NCBI GenBank assembly: GCA_023701075.1
Contig: JAMPXQ010000094.1
Coordinates: 1-5,699 of the forward strand
Reading direction: 5' to 3'
DNA length: 5,699 bases
Source of the DNA: Candidatus Woesearchaeota archaeon
GTDB lineage: Archaea > Nanobdellota > Nanobdellia > Woesearchaeales > GW2011-AR15
Shown: positions 1-4,894 of the stretch, piece after piece
How positions within the stretch are numbered: the first letter of the stretch is position 1
Layout: the number at the start of each line of letters is the position of its first letter
Position numbers and translations under genes: made by a program
The notes under the pieces: generated by a model
Seen by the model: only the letters and a program-made list of their open reading frames with translations
Told to the model about the DNA's origin: nothing
Database searches by the model: none

Positions 1-366
1 CATAGGCATATGGACATTAGCTAGGAGTGTCTCAACAGTTAATCCCTTTAGTTCTTCTAGATGGAAAGCTTCACAGTATCTTGCATTTTGTCCTGCTAAT
101 TCAATAAGTGCGTTAAGTTCTTCTAATCCAGATCTTCTAAGTGTCAGTACAAGGTTTCTATCGTTGGAAGATAGGTTTAGGCCATCTATCCCTAAAGATT
201 CAATAACACTAGGAAAATCATTTTTATATGAGCTAAAACGCATCTCAAGCGAATCAAGGATCAATCTTTCCCCTTCTTGCGTTATATTCCCTGAGATATA
301 ATCTAAATCTGCTTTCCAATTATCCGGATGTAATAATTTGCCTATCCAATAAACTAAATTACACAT
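1..366 (-). CDS. Unrecognised protein, N-terminal part (runs off left edge)
   Basis: An open frame reads leftward from ATG at 366 through 122 codons with no stop, so the gene is 3'-incomplete at the window edge. The product begins MCNLVYWIGKLLHPDNWK. It looks soluble and acidic, with helical leucine-rich stretches (for example residues 80-91, LEELNALIELAG), and no signal peptide, membrane segment or family motif is evident. The start is supported by a GAGG Shine-Dalgarno 7 nt upstream (374-377) and a TATA box at 411-420. It follows the upstream minus-strand operon after a 163-bp gap that contains a T-tract, so it is probably a separate transcription unit. Composition looks AT-rich (22 G/C in 121-180 by hand count). 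Coding status is fairly secure from the open frame plus promoter and ribosome-binding site; function is unknown. Confidence 0.72.
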   Translation of the reverse strand, partial: MCNLVYWIGKLLHPDNWKADLDYISGNITQEGERLILDSLEMRFSSYKNDFPSVIESLGIDGLNLSSNDRNLVLTLRRSGLEELNALIELAGQNARYCEAFHLEELKGLTVETLLANVHMPM

Positions 367-373
367 ATTCTTT

Positions 374-377
374 CCTC
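374..377 (-). promoter_or_regulatory. Shine-Dalgarno of left-edge gene
   Basis: The minus strand reads GAGG followed by AAAGAAT and then ATG at 366, a 7-nt spacing. GAGG is part of the archaeal SD consensus GGAGGTGAT. It supports the choice of ATG at 366. Confidence 0.55.
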
Positions 378-406
378 TGATATTCTGTTAATGAAGAGCA
401 ATCTGA

Positions 407-421
407 AGTTATATTTAAATC
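407..421 (-). promoter_or_regulatory. TATA-box promoter of left-edge gene
   Basis: The minus strand reads TTTAAATATAACT from 419 to 407. TTTAAATA is a canonical archaeal TATA box. A start site about 25 bp downstream of its centre would fall near 388-392, giving a leader of roughly 22-26 nt containing the GAGG site. The same 13-mer occurs at 3722-3734 ahead of the 354-aa gene at the same distance from the ATG. Confidence 0.6.
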
Positions 422-459
422 TCAATAATAAAATTAGATTTTCAGGGCATCTGACATAA

Positions 460-470
460 AGAGAAAAAAA
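460..470 (-). terminator. Oligo-T terminator of the zinc-ribbon operon
   Basis: The minus strand has seven consecutive T (470 to 464) followed by CTCTTT, about 60 nt past the TAA stop at 530. Archaeal RNA polymerase terminates at such T-tracts without needing a strong hairpin. Its position between the operon and the left-edge gene's TATA box fits separation of two transcription units. Confidence 0.5.
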
Positions 471-529
471 TATATCCTGGCCTAACTAAGTGAACCATGA
501 TCCTGGAAGTAGCTCTAATCAGGGTTGAT

Positions 530-1642
530 TTATTGATCCTTAGGCCCGATAAAATTATTTATATAGCTCATTATTGTTTTTGCTGCAGGCGTATGCATGA
601 GATCGTCTCTCACCATTCCAGGGCTTCTGTTATATCTTGCAGTGTTCCCTTGATGTTCACCATCTCCCCATCTGCCGTATTCAAATGCAGATTTCAATAT
701 CTCTTCAGCTGACCTTGTAAGGGGAATCACCTGTGTATAATCAGTCCTGTCTTCAAGGTAGAATGCAGGGATCAGATTTTGACCTGACCTGGCTCCTCCC
801 TCAACAGCATAGATTATGCCGCATTTCCTTGCTCCGTCCATGAAGACTTCAGAGATGCCATTCTGCTCTACCTTGCTTAATCCGGAATACTGAATCAAGG
901 TATCATATGTGAAAGCAGCAGATCTGCTGATCTGAGCGCTATTGCTGCCGTTCTCAAGCACTATTGTCCTTAGGCTGCCGCTAGCATATCTTATCGGCTT
1001 GAGGTCATCATAGAGGCTTAGCTTTCTTGTCTGAGGATCATCAAGAGCCAGCTTATGGTCTACTTTGATCTTATCAAGGAAATGCCTGCTGACACAGCCT
1101 TCATCAAAATACGCAGTGAGCATGACATCGATGCCGGCATGCGTAGGCGTTATTCCTAAGACATTGAAAGTCATCCCTTCCCTGAATTCATCGCCATATC
1201 TTCCTTTAAGGTCCAGATATGTTTTTGAGATCGCATCAGCTAGTGCAAATGGGTTCACCTGCATGCCGCCCCAGAAGTTTTTTCCTCCTCCAAGTTCAAG
1301 GATGTCAAAAGGAGATAGGTTCCTTCTGGTGAGAGGCCCAAATCCTACATCCCTATCGAAATCATTGCTCCTTAGGATAGCTTCAAGCTTAGCATCAGGT
1401 GCATTTCTCCCGCTGACTTCAATAATTGGGTTTTCAAATATGCTCGTCAGAGGAGCAAGCTCCCCAAGCCTATAATAATCATTCCCTCTTATGTTCCTGG
1501 TGTCTTCATGGCTCGAGCTGGCAGGATGGAATTCGCCGATCCTTGTGCTCACCATGATATTTGCGCCAGGCTCTTCGTCATTATGCAGGTTTTTTCTGCC
1601 AGTCATTAGTAATGGTCCCATATCAAATGCCATGTAATTCAT
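530..1642 (-). CDS. Unrecognised 370-aa protein, second gene of operon
   Basis: Complete frame of 370 residues starting MNYMAFDMGP and ending GPKDQ-TAA. I do not recognise the family. The sequence is soluble-looking, with no signal peptide or membrane segment. Visible landmarks are a Gly-rich stretch at 117-126 (LGGGKNFWGG) followed by an MQVNPFALADAI segment, an acidic loop near 178-183 (YFDEGC), a segment at 264-287 with alternating hydrophobic and glycine residues (SEVFMDGARKCG then AVEGGARSG), and a polar tail at 322-345 rich in Gly, Arg and Asn. LGGGK is not a Walker A motif and the match to methyltransferase motif I is too weak to use. The start is supported by GGAGG at 1651-1655, 8 nt upstream. 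Only 17 nt separate it from the stop of the zinc-ribbon gene, so the two are almost certainly co-transcribed. Codon use favours AGG for Arg and G/C-rich third positions, unlike the left-edge gene. Confidence 0.88.
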   Translation of the reverse strand: MNYMAFDMGPLLMTGRKNLHNDEEPGANIMVSTRIGEFHPASSSHEDTRNIRGNDYYRLGELAPLTSIFENPIIEVSGRNAPDAKLEAILRSNDFDRDVGFGPLTRRNLSPFDILELGGGKNFWGGMQVNPFALADAISKTYLDLKGRYGDEFREGMTFNVLGITPTHAGIDVMLTAYFDEGCVSRHFLDKIKVDHKLALDDPQTRKLSLYDDLKPIRYASGSLRTIVLENGSNSAQISRSAAFTYDTLIQYSGLSKVEQNGISEVFMDGARKCGIIYAVEGGARSGQNLIPAFYLEDRTDYTQVIPLTRSAEEILKSAFEYGRWGDGEHQGNTARYNRSPGMVRDDLMHTPAAKTIMSYINNFIGPKDQ

Positions 1643-1650
1643 GTTTCATC

Positions 1651-1655
1651 CCTCC
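1651..1655 (-). promoter_or_regulatory. Shine-Dalgarno of the 370-aa gene
   Basis: The minus strand reads GGAGG, then GATGAAAC and ATG at 1642 (8-nt spacing). It lies wholly inside the 17-nt gap after the upstream stop codon, so the downstream gene has its own ribosome-loading site rather than relying on coupling. It decides the start at 1642 over the in-frame ATG three codons later. Confidence 0.7.
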
Positions 1656-1659
1656 GTCC

Positions 1660-2478
1660 TTACCTGTTTATTTTTCCTGCACCAAGCAGCCTGAGCTGTT
1701 CAGGTGCATAGCTGTCTCCGCATCCGGGGCAGGAGCTGCTGATGCTCTTTATCTCATAGGCTTCAGTCCTTTCGCAGTTCCTGCATGTGACCTGCCTATA
1801 GTTCTCAGAAGATGGCGCCCTTTTGTCCATCTGCTGGTAGAATTCATCGCTGACAAGGAAATCGATGAATGAGTTCAAGTGTTCCATCGAAAGCATGTCG
1901 CCTTCTATAAGGCCATTTAGCCCTTTGCATTTTCCGGATGTGAATTTGTCAAGGGCTGTAACGTAGCCATCAGTTGCATTATAAAACAGGACTTTGTGGT
2001 CCTTGTCTACTGCAAGCACTTCATATTCCTGCATGCCGGGCACCCAAAGAGCCATTACATAACCGCCTATGTTTGTGATATCGGATTTCCTGCCTTTGAA
2101 ATGCGCTTGTTCAGCTTTCAGCATATCAGTGATATTGTTCGACCGGAAGTAGAATTCAGATGCGCTTATCCCGACAGCAAATTTCAGCCTCAGCTGGCTG
2201 GGCTTTCTGTATTCATCATACTCGATCTCGCCATCAGGGTTGAACCATGCCATGTATGTGTCTTTGAGCAGGTCCTTTATCTCAGTGAACGGTTCTATCG
2301 CAAGATTCTTCTGATAGGGGATTTTTCCAACTTCAGTTCCGATGACCCTTAAGCTCCGTGTCATGGCTGCATTGTCAAAGCCAGTATCGCTGCTTGTGCT
2401 GGCTCCGGAAAAATCTTCTTCAGTAGCCCCTCTTCCATAGAAAGCTTCAACGATATCAGTCAATAGTGTGCTTTTCAT
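1660..2478 (-). CDS. Unrecognised 272-aa protein with C-terminal zinc ribbon
   Basis: Complete frame of 272 residues, first gene of the minus-strand operon. The clear motif is a C-terminal zinc ribbon, C-x2-C-x14-C-x2-C, with cysteines at 232, 235, 250 and 253 (CRNC and CPGC). Such ribbons bind structural Zn and often mediate nucleic-acid or protein contacts; which applies here cannot be told. Residues 1-220 match no family I know. They contain a low-complexity Ser/Thr/Gly/Ala patch at 24-33, an aromatic-acidic stretch at 74-90, and a predicted beta-rich core at about 135-175 (GGYVMALWVPG, then VLAVDKDHKVLFYNA). No signal peptide or membrane helix is seen. The start is fixed by a full AGGTGAT Shine-Dalgarno 5 nt upstream. 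The gene is divergent from the AbrB-PhoU gene, and both promoters share a palindrome, so joint regulation is likely. Confidence 0.88.
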   Translation of the reverse strand: MKSTLLTDIVEAFYGRGATEEDFSGASTSSDTGFDNAAMTRSLRVIGTEVGKIPYQKNLAIEPFTEIKDLLKDTYMAWFNPDGEIEYDEYRKPSQLRLKFAVGISASEFYFRSNNITDMLKAEQAHFKGRKSDITNIGGYVMALWVPGMQEYEVLAVDKDHKVLFYNATDGYVTALDKFTSGKCKGLNGLIEGDMLSMEHLNSFIDFLVSDEFYQQMDKRAPSSENYRQVTCRNCERTEAYEIKSISSSCPGCGDSYAPEQLRLLGAGKINR

Positions 2479-2483
2479 TTTTC

Positions 2484-2490
2484 ATCACCT
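2484..2490 (-). promoter_or_regulatory. Strong Shine-Dalgarno of the zinc-ribbon gene
   Basis: The minus strand reads AGGTGAT, fully complementary to the ATCACCT of the archaeal 16S rRNA 3' end, with 5 nt to the ATG at 2478. It is the best ribosome-binding site in the window. An ATG formed within it is out of frame. Confidence 0.75.
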
Positions 2491-2527
2491 TTTTGGAGCC
2501 ATCGTCTCCAAGAGAAGGTAAGCGAAA

Positions 2528-2538
2528 TATTTATATAT
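2528..2538 (-). promoter_or_regulatory. TATA box of the zinc-ribbon operon
   Basis: The minus strand reads ATATATAAATA (2538 to 2528), a good archaeal TATA box. A start site about 25 bp downstream would fall near 2505-2510, leaving a leader of roughly 30 nt with the AGGTGAT site. The box overlaps the left arm of the palindrome at 2533-2553, so a protein bound there would block TBP. Confidence 0.6.
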
Positions 2539-2553
2539 TGATAATCAATATAT
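2533..2553. repeat. Perfect 21-bp palindrome, candidate operator
   Basis: ATATATTGAT at 2533-2542 and ATCAATATAT at 2544-2553 are exact reverse complements around the single base A2543: ten of ten pairs match, including the G:C pair in TTGAT/ATCAA. It lies midway in the 108-bp divergent intergenic region and overlaps the upstream edges of both TATA boxes. Size, symmetry and position are typical of a homodimeric regulator's operator controlling both directions. The AT content raises the chance of accidental symmetry, but mismatches begin immediately outside the arms (T2532 against T2554). The binding protein is unknown; the neighbouring AbrB-PhoU protein is one candidate. Confidence 0.6.
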
Positions 2554-2560
2554 TATAAAT
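2551..2560 (+). promoter_or_regulatory. TATA box of the AbrB-PhoU gene
   Basis: TATTATAAAT is centred about 31 bp before the ATG at 2587. A start about 25 bp downstream of the box centre gives a leader of only a few nucleotides. No Shine-Dalgarno is present in the preceding 20 bases, so the mRNA is probably leaderless or nearly so, a common archaeal arrangement. The first three bases overlap the right arm of the palindrome. Confidence 0.6.
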
Positions 2561-2586
2561 AGAACAATAGATAATACTGATTTACT

Positions 2587-3516
2587 ATGGAAACAAGGAA
2601 CATAATCAAGTCTGGCCCGACGTCATATGTCGTGTCGCTTCCTATAAACTGGCTGAAGGAGAATAAGCTGAGCAAAGGCGCTTTCCTATACCTTAAGCAG
2701 GATAAGAATAATCTTGTATATTCTGCCAAGCTTGAAGTTGAAGATTATAATAGGGAGATAACAATAGAAGTGGATTCTAGGAGCAAGGACCAGGTAGAGA
2801 AGTTGATTAAATCTGCATATCTGAGAGGATACAATATCTTCAGGGTGAGAGGGGATACGGTCACAGAACGGATGAAGGAGCTAAAAGACATAATCTCAAG
2901 GCTTGCAGCGATAGAGATAATGGAACAGACGAAGAATGTCATAGTCTTCCACGAGATATTGGACAAGCACAAGAACAACCCTGATAAGATAATAAACAGG
3001 ATGGATATGGTCCTAAGGGTGATGCTTCAGGAGATACAAGACGCAATAGGGATAAAGAATGTGTTTGACTCTGTGTTCGAGATGGAAAAAGAGCTCAACC
3101 GCCTTGAATTGCTGTCGCAGAGGATAATAGTGAATGCGCTGGAAAGGCCGGAATATGCATCAGAACTCGGAAAGAATAATTTCCAGCTGCTCTCAGCATT
3201 CAAGATGACGAACCAGATGGAGATGTTTGGAGATTCGCTCAAGGACCTCTCAAAGTATTCGGAGAAGATGACCCAGGTCATAAAGGAATATTTCAGTAGG
3301 GTGCACGCTAGGTTCATCTCAACGATGAAGGCATATTATACAAAGGACATAAGATTGGCATCTGAACTGGCATCCAAAGATAATAGGGATGATGAGAAAT
3401 TTGAGAAACTGATGATCCTGGCAAAATCAGAGAATCCGCTTCTTCTGATGTCAATAAAGAACATAATCTCTCTTCTTGAGGAGATGGCGCATCTGGTCCT
3501 TAATGAAAACACCTGA
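2587..3516 (+). CDS. AbrB-like/PhoU domain regulator (complete, 309 aa)
   Basis: Residues 1-50 look like an AbrB/SpoVT-type swapped-hairpin DNA-binding domain: RNIIKSGPTSYVVSLPINWL, then LSKGAFLYL, resembling the 'ktG.sy.vsLPk.W....l.kGd' pattern of archaeal family members. Residues 55-105 form a short alpha/beta linker domain, and about 105-309 a helical PhoU-like region. PhoU-type landmarks are EIMEQT (110-115), the acidic metal-site-like EMFGDSLKD (212-220) and a degenerate second repeat at 286-307. In bacteria, PhoU links phosphate transport to signalling; archaeal AbrB-PhoU fusions are usually annotated as phosphate uptake regulators, but no pst genes are here, so the target is uncertain. 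The protein ends LVLNENT, matching the paralogue at 4877-5699 (LNRNT). It is divergent from the zinc-ribbon operon and followed 46 bp later by the tRNA. Domain call strong, biological role inferred. Confidence 0.88.
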   Translation: METRNIIKSGPTSYVVSLPINWLKENKLSKGAFLYLKQDKNNLVYSAKLEVEDYNREITIEVDSRSKDQVEKLIKSAYLRGYNIFRVRGDTVTERMKELKDIISRLAAIEIMEQTKNVIVFHEILDKHKNNPDKIINRMDMVLRVMLQEIQDAIGIKNVFDSVFEMEKELNRLELLSQRIIVNALERPEYASELGKNNFQLLSAFKMTNQMEMFGDSLKDLSKYSEKMTQVIKEYFSRVHARFISTMKAYYTKDIRLASELASKDNRDDEKFEKLMILAKSENPLLLMSIKNIISLLEEMAHLVLNENT

Positions 3517-3530
3517 AAAATTAAGCAACA

Positions 3531-3538
3531 TTTATAAG
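3531..3538 (+). promoter_or_regulatory. TATA box of the initiator tRNA
   Basis: TTTATAAG is centred about 28 bp before the first tRNA base (3563), placing transcription start a few bases before the mature 5' end. It starts 15 bp after the stop codon of the AbrB-PhoU gene, so the tRNA has its own promoter. Confidence 0.65.
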
Positions 3539-3545
3539 TCACTGG

Positions 3546-3555
3546 TTTTTCTTTT
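3546..3555 (+). terminator. Oligo-T terminator of the AbrB-PhoU gene
   Basis: TTTTTCTTTT occurs 30 nt past the stop codon at 3516 and is a likely archaeal T-tract terminator for the upstream mRNA. It sits between the tRNA TATA box and the tRNA itself, so the two units are tightly packed. Read-through into the tRNA cannot be excluded. Confidence 0.4.
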
Positions 3556-3562
3556 ATCTTAT

Positions 3563-3637
3563 AGCGGGGTAGGGCAGCCAGGAGTGCCCGTTGGGCTCAT
3601 AACCCAAAGGTCGGAAGTTCAAATCTTTCCCCCGCTA
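3563..3637 (+). tRNA. Initiator tRNA-Met (CAU)
   Basis: A full cloverleaf folds by hand. Acceptor AGCGGGG (3563-3569) pairs with CCCCGCT (3630-3636), with discriminator A3637. The D stem is GGGC/GCCC (3572-3575, 3586-3589). The anticodon stem is TTGGG/CCCAA (3591-3595, 3603-3607) with loop CTCATAA and anticodon CAT at 3598-3600. The variable loop is AGGTC. The T stem is GGAAG/CTTTC (3613-3617, 3625-3629, one G:U) with loop TTCAAAT. Initiator rather than elongator identity follows from A1:T72, three consecutive G:C pairs at 29-31/39-41 and purine 11 with pyrimidine 24 (G:C), all known archaeal initiator traits. There is no intron, and the 3' CCA is not encoded (GTA follows), so it must be added by the CCA enzyme. 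Confidence 0.96.
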
Positions 3638-3640
3638 GTA

Positions 3641-3647
3641 TTTTTTT
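3641..3647 (+). terminator. T7 terminator of the tRNA
   Basis: Seven consecutive T begin three bases after the tRNA discriminator base, the usual position of an archaeal tRNA terminator. Confidence 0.6.
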
Positions 3648-3721
3648 ATTGAGCTTAAATATTATTAATTACATTTGGTGTTTAGTTTGGTCATGTATTC
3701 TAATGGTCTAAGACATATCTG

Positions 3722-3734
3722 TTTAAATATAACT
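3722..3734 (+). promoter_or_regulatory. TATA-box promoter of the 354-aa gene
   Basis: TTTAAATATAACT ends 40 nt before the ATG at 3775. A start near 3750 would give a leader of about 24 nt. It is identical in sequence and in distance to the ATG to the element before the left-edge gene (419 to 407, minus strand). The remaining intergenic stretch from the tRNA T-tract to here (3648-3721) is AT-rich, and I see no other feature in it. Confidence 0.6.
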
Positions 3735-3763
3735 CATTTCTCTCATAGTTCAAAATATCGAAA

Positions 3764-3767
3764 AGGT
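3764..3767 (+). promoter_or_regulatory. Weak Shine-Dalgarno of the 354-aa gene
   Basis: AGGT within GAAAAGGTTTG lies 7 nt before ATG 3775 and is a partial match to GGAGGTGAT. An in-frame TGA at 3769-3771 rules out any start further upstream. Confidence 0.45.
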
Positions 3768-3774
3768 TTGAAAC

Positions 3775-4839
3775 ATGGGCGGAATAGCATCAGGATTAGG
3801 ACCAGGAGGAGGAGGCTGGGGTGGTAGTAGTGGATGGCATGGTGGTGGATTCTCAAATGGAGTAGATCCAAAAATATACTTAGGTTTAGGTCTTTTTAGG
3901 GAATATTACTTTGAAGGCCCAAATTGCACTGGTCTGAAGTTTGGGTTCATAACTGAAGATATTAGGGATTATATCTATTTTGATAGGCTGCAAAAAGAGA
4001 TTAAAAAATTGGGGATTGTACTCCCTACACCTAAGCTGACAAAAGATGTAGTCAAAGAAGAAGCGTCAAGGCAGATACCTTTCATGATTCTTGAATCCGC
4101 ATTAGATTATGTTATGGGGAATTTTGATACTGAATTTGGTTCAGAACAGATTTATATAAGCGATTTATCTGAAGCAAGACAGCTTGATGAAACTATTTAT
4201 CCGCCTTTCAAATCATTGGAACTGATTGCTGAAGGATTGTTGCAGTCTAGATATCTGGAGACCTTTGGTGTTCAAGATGCAATGCAGGTATTAGGATCAG
4301 CATTAAATATCCAGGAGCCAATCTTTATGGATAAATACGTAGGTCGTGCTTTGGCAGAAGATCTGAATTTCTTGCTGACATTTGGGCAAGGTTACAAATC
4401 AAGGGAATTAAGACATGAAATCGCTCAGGATGCATTTAAGGTTATTAAGAAATATTTTTCAGAAGAGAGGGATTATCTCATTTATCCGACTATTGCAGCA
4501 AAAACTTCAGTAGGAGCAGAGTTCTATGCAACAATGCAGTATGCAGAGAGGCATGTGACAGCAAGCATAGGAAAATCAGGAGATCTAATTATCAGTGAGG
4601 TTCATAAAAGCATCTTGGGTGATAATATAAATTATATAAATCTATATCCATCCGATGGGATATTCGCAGGCAAGAGGTCTGGATCTCTGACAAATCCTAT
4701 AACTGGTGCTGATGATGGGCAGATGGCTAGGTTGATAGATTTTGAAAATACAGTGAGATCTTTCCCTGATTCAGAGCAATATATTTTCTTTGATAAGATA
4801 TATGCAATGGACTATGTACGCGGCGCAGTTCCTAGGTGA
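3775..4839 (+). CDS. Unrecognised 354-aa protein with Gly-rich N-terminus
   Basis: Complete frame of 354 residues in no family I recognise. Residues 2-30 are low-complexity and Gly-rich with Ser, Trp and His (GPGGGGWGGSSGWHGGG), probably disordered. The rest looks folded and soluble: YLGLGLFREYYF at 35-46, a charged helical stretch at 61-99, likely helices at 143-225, and a more beta-like C-terminal third containing LIISEVHKSILGD (271-283) and YINLYPSDGIFAGKRSGS (287-304). There is no signal peptide, membrane helix, Cys cluster or catalytic signature; only one Cys (51) is seen. It has its own TATA promoter, follows the tRNA, and converges with the second AbrB-PhoU gene 37 bp away, so it is likely monocistronic. 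It is AT-richer than its neighbours (19 G/C of 60 in 4081-4140; 23 of 60 in 4321-4380). Coding status is secure, function unknown. Confidence 0.85.
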   Translation: MGGIASGLGPGGGGWGGSSGWHGGGFSNGVDPKIYLGLGLFREYYFEGPNCTGLKFGFITEDIRDYIYFDRLQKEIKKLGIVLPTPKLTKDVVKEEASRQIPFMILESALDYVMGNFDTEFGSEQIYISDLSEARQLDETIYPPFKSLELIAEGLLQSRYLETFGVQDAMQVLGSALNIQEPIFMDKYVGRALAEDLNFLLTFGQGYKSRELRHEIAQDAFKVIKKYFSEERDYLIYPTIAAKTSVGAEFYATMQYAERHVTASIGKSGDLIISEVHKSILGDNINYINLYPSDGIFAGKRSGSLTNPITGADDGQMARLIDFENTVRSFPDSEQYIFFDKIYAMDYVRGAVPR

Positions 4840-4844
4840 TTTTT
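4840..4844 (+). terminator. Short T5 tract after the 354-aa gene
   Basis: Five T directly follow the TGA stop at 4837-4839. The tract is short, but only 37 bp separate this gene from the convergent one, so termination must occur here or within the opposing gene. Confidence 0.3.
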
Positions 4845-4867
4845 ACTAAACTCCTTGATAGCTGAGT

Positions 4868-4894
4868 CTGAATGGTCTATGTATTCCTATTCAG
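4868..4894. terminator. Possible bidirectional hairpin at the convergent gene ends
   Basis: CTGAATGG (4868-4875) can pair with CTATTCAG (4887-4894) over 8 bp including one G:U, with an 11-nt loop. It spans the TAG stop of the minus-strand gene and lies in the convergent junction. It lacks a following T-tract on the minus strand and may be chance. Confidence 0.2.

Noticed and set aside
391..408. C/D box-like small RNA (ATGAAGA followed by CTGA)
   Set aside because: The C box is imperfect, the spacing to the CTGA is far too short for a guide, and no second C'/D' pair follows.
474..506. ATCCTGG direct repeat (474-480 and 500-506)
   Set aside because: Only 7 bp and two copies, with no array or associated feature.
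517..530. AATCA-GGGT-TGATT inverted repeat at the end of the 370-aa gene as a terminator hairpin
   Set aside because: The arms are only 5 bp and AT-rich with no adjacent T-tract; it is easily accidental. The T7 tract at 464-470 is the better terminator.
1273..1302. LELGGGKNFWGG in the 370-aa protein as a P-loop or methyltransferase motif I
   Set aside because: It lacks GxxxxGK[ST] for a Walker A motif, and the rest of a class I methyltransferase (motif order, acidic strand ends) is not visible. The glycine run alone is not evidence.
1065..1475. Plus-strand open frame of 136 aa, and similar long frames opposite the other genes
   Set aside because: It is antisense to the well-supported 370-aa gene, with no promoter or Shine-Dalgarno and a composition typical of a reverse-strand shadow.
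3563..4839. Integration of an element at the tRNA gene, carrying the 354-aa orphan
   Set aside because: No second copy of the tRNA 3' end (such as CCCCCGCTA) is found downstream in the window, and there is no integrase. AT-richness alone is insufficient.
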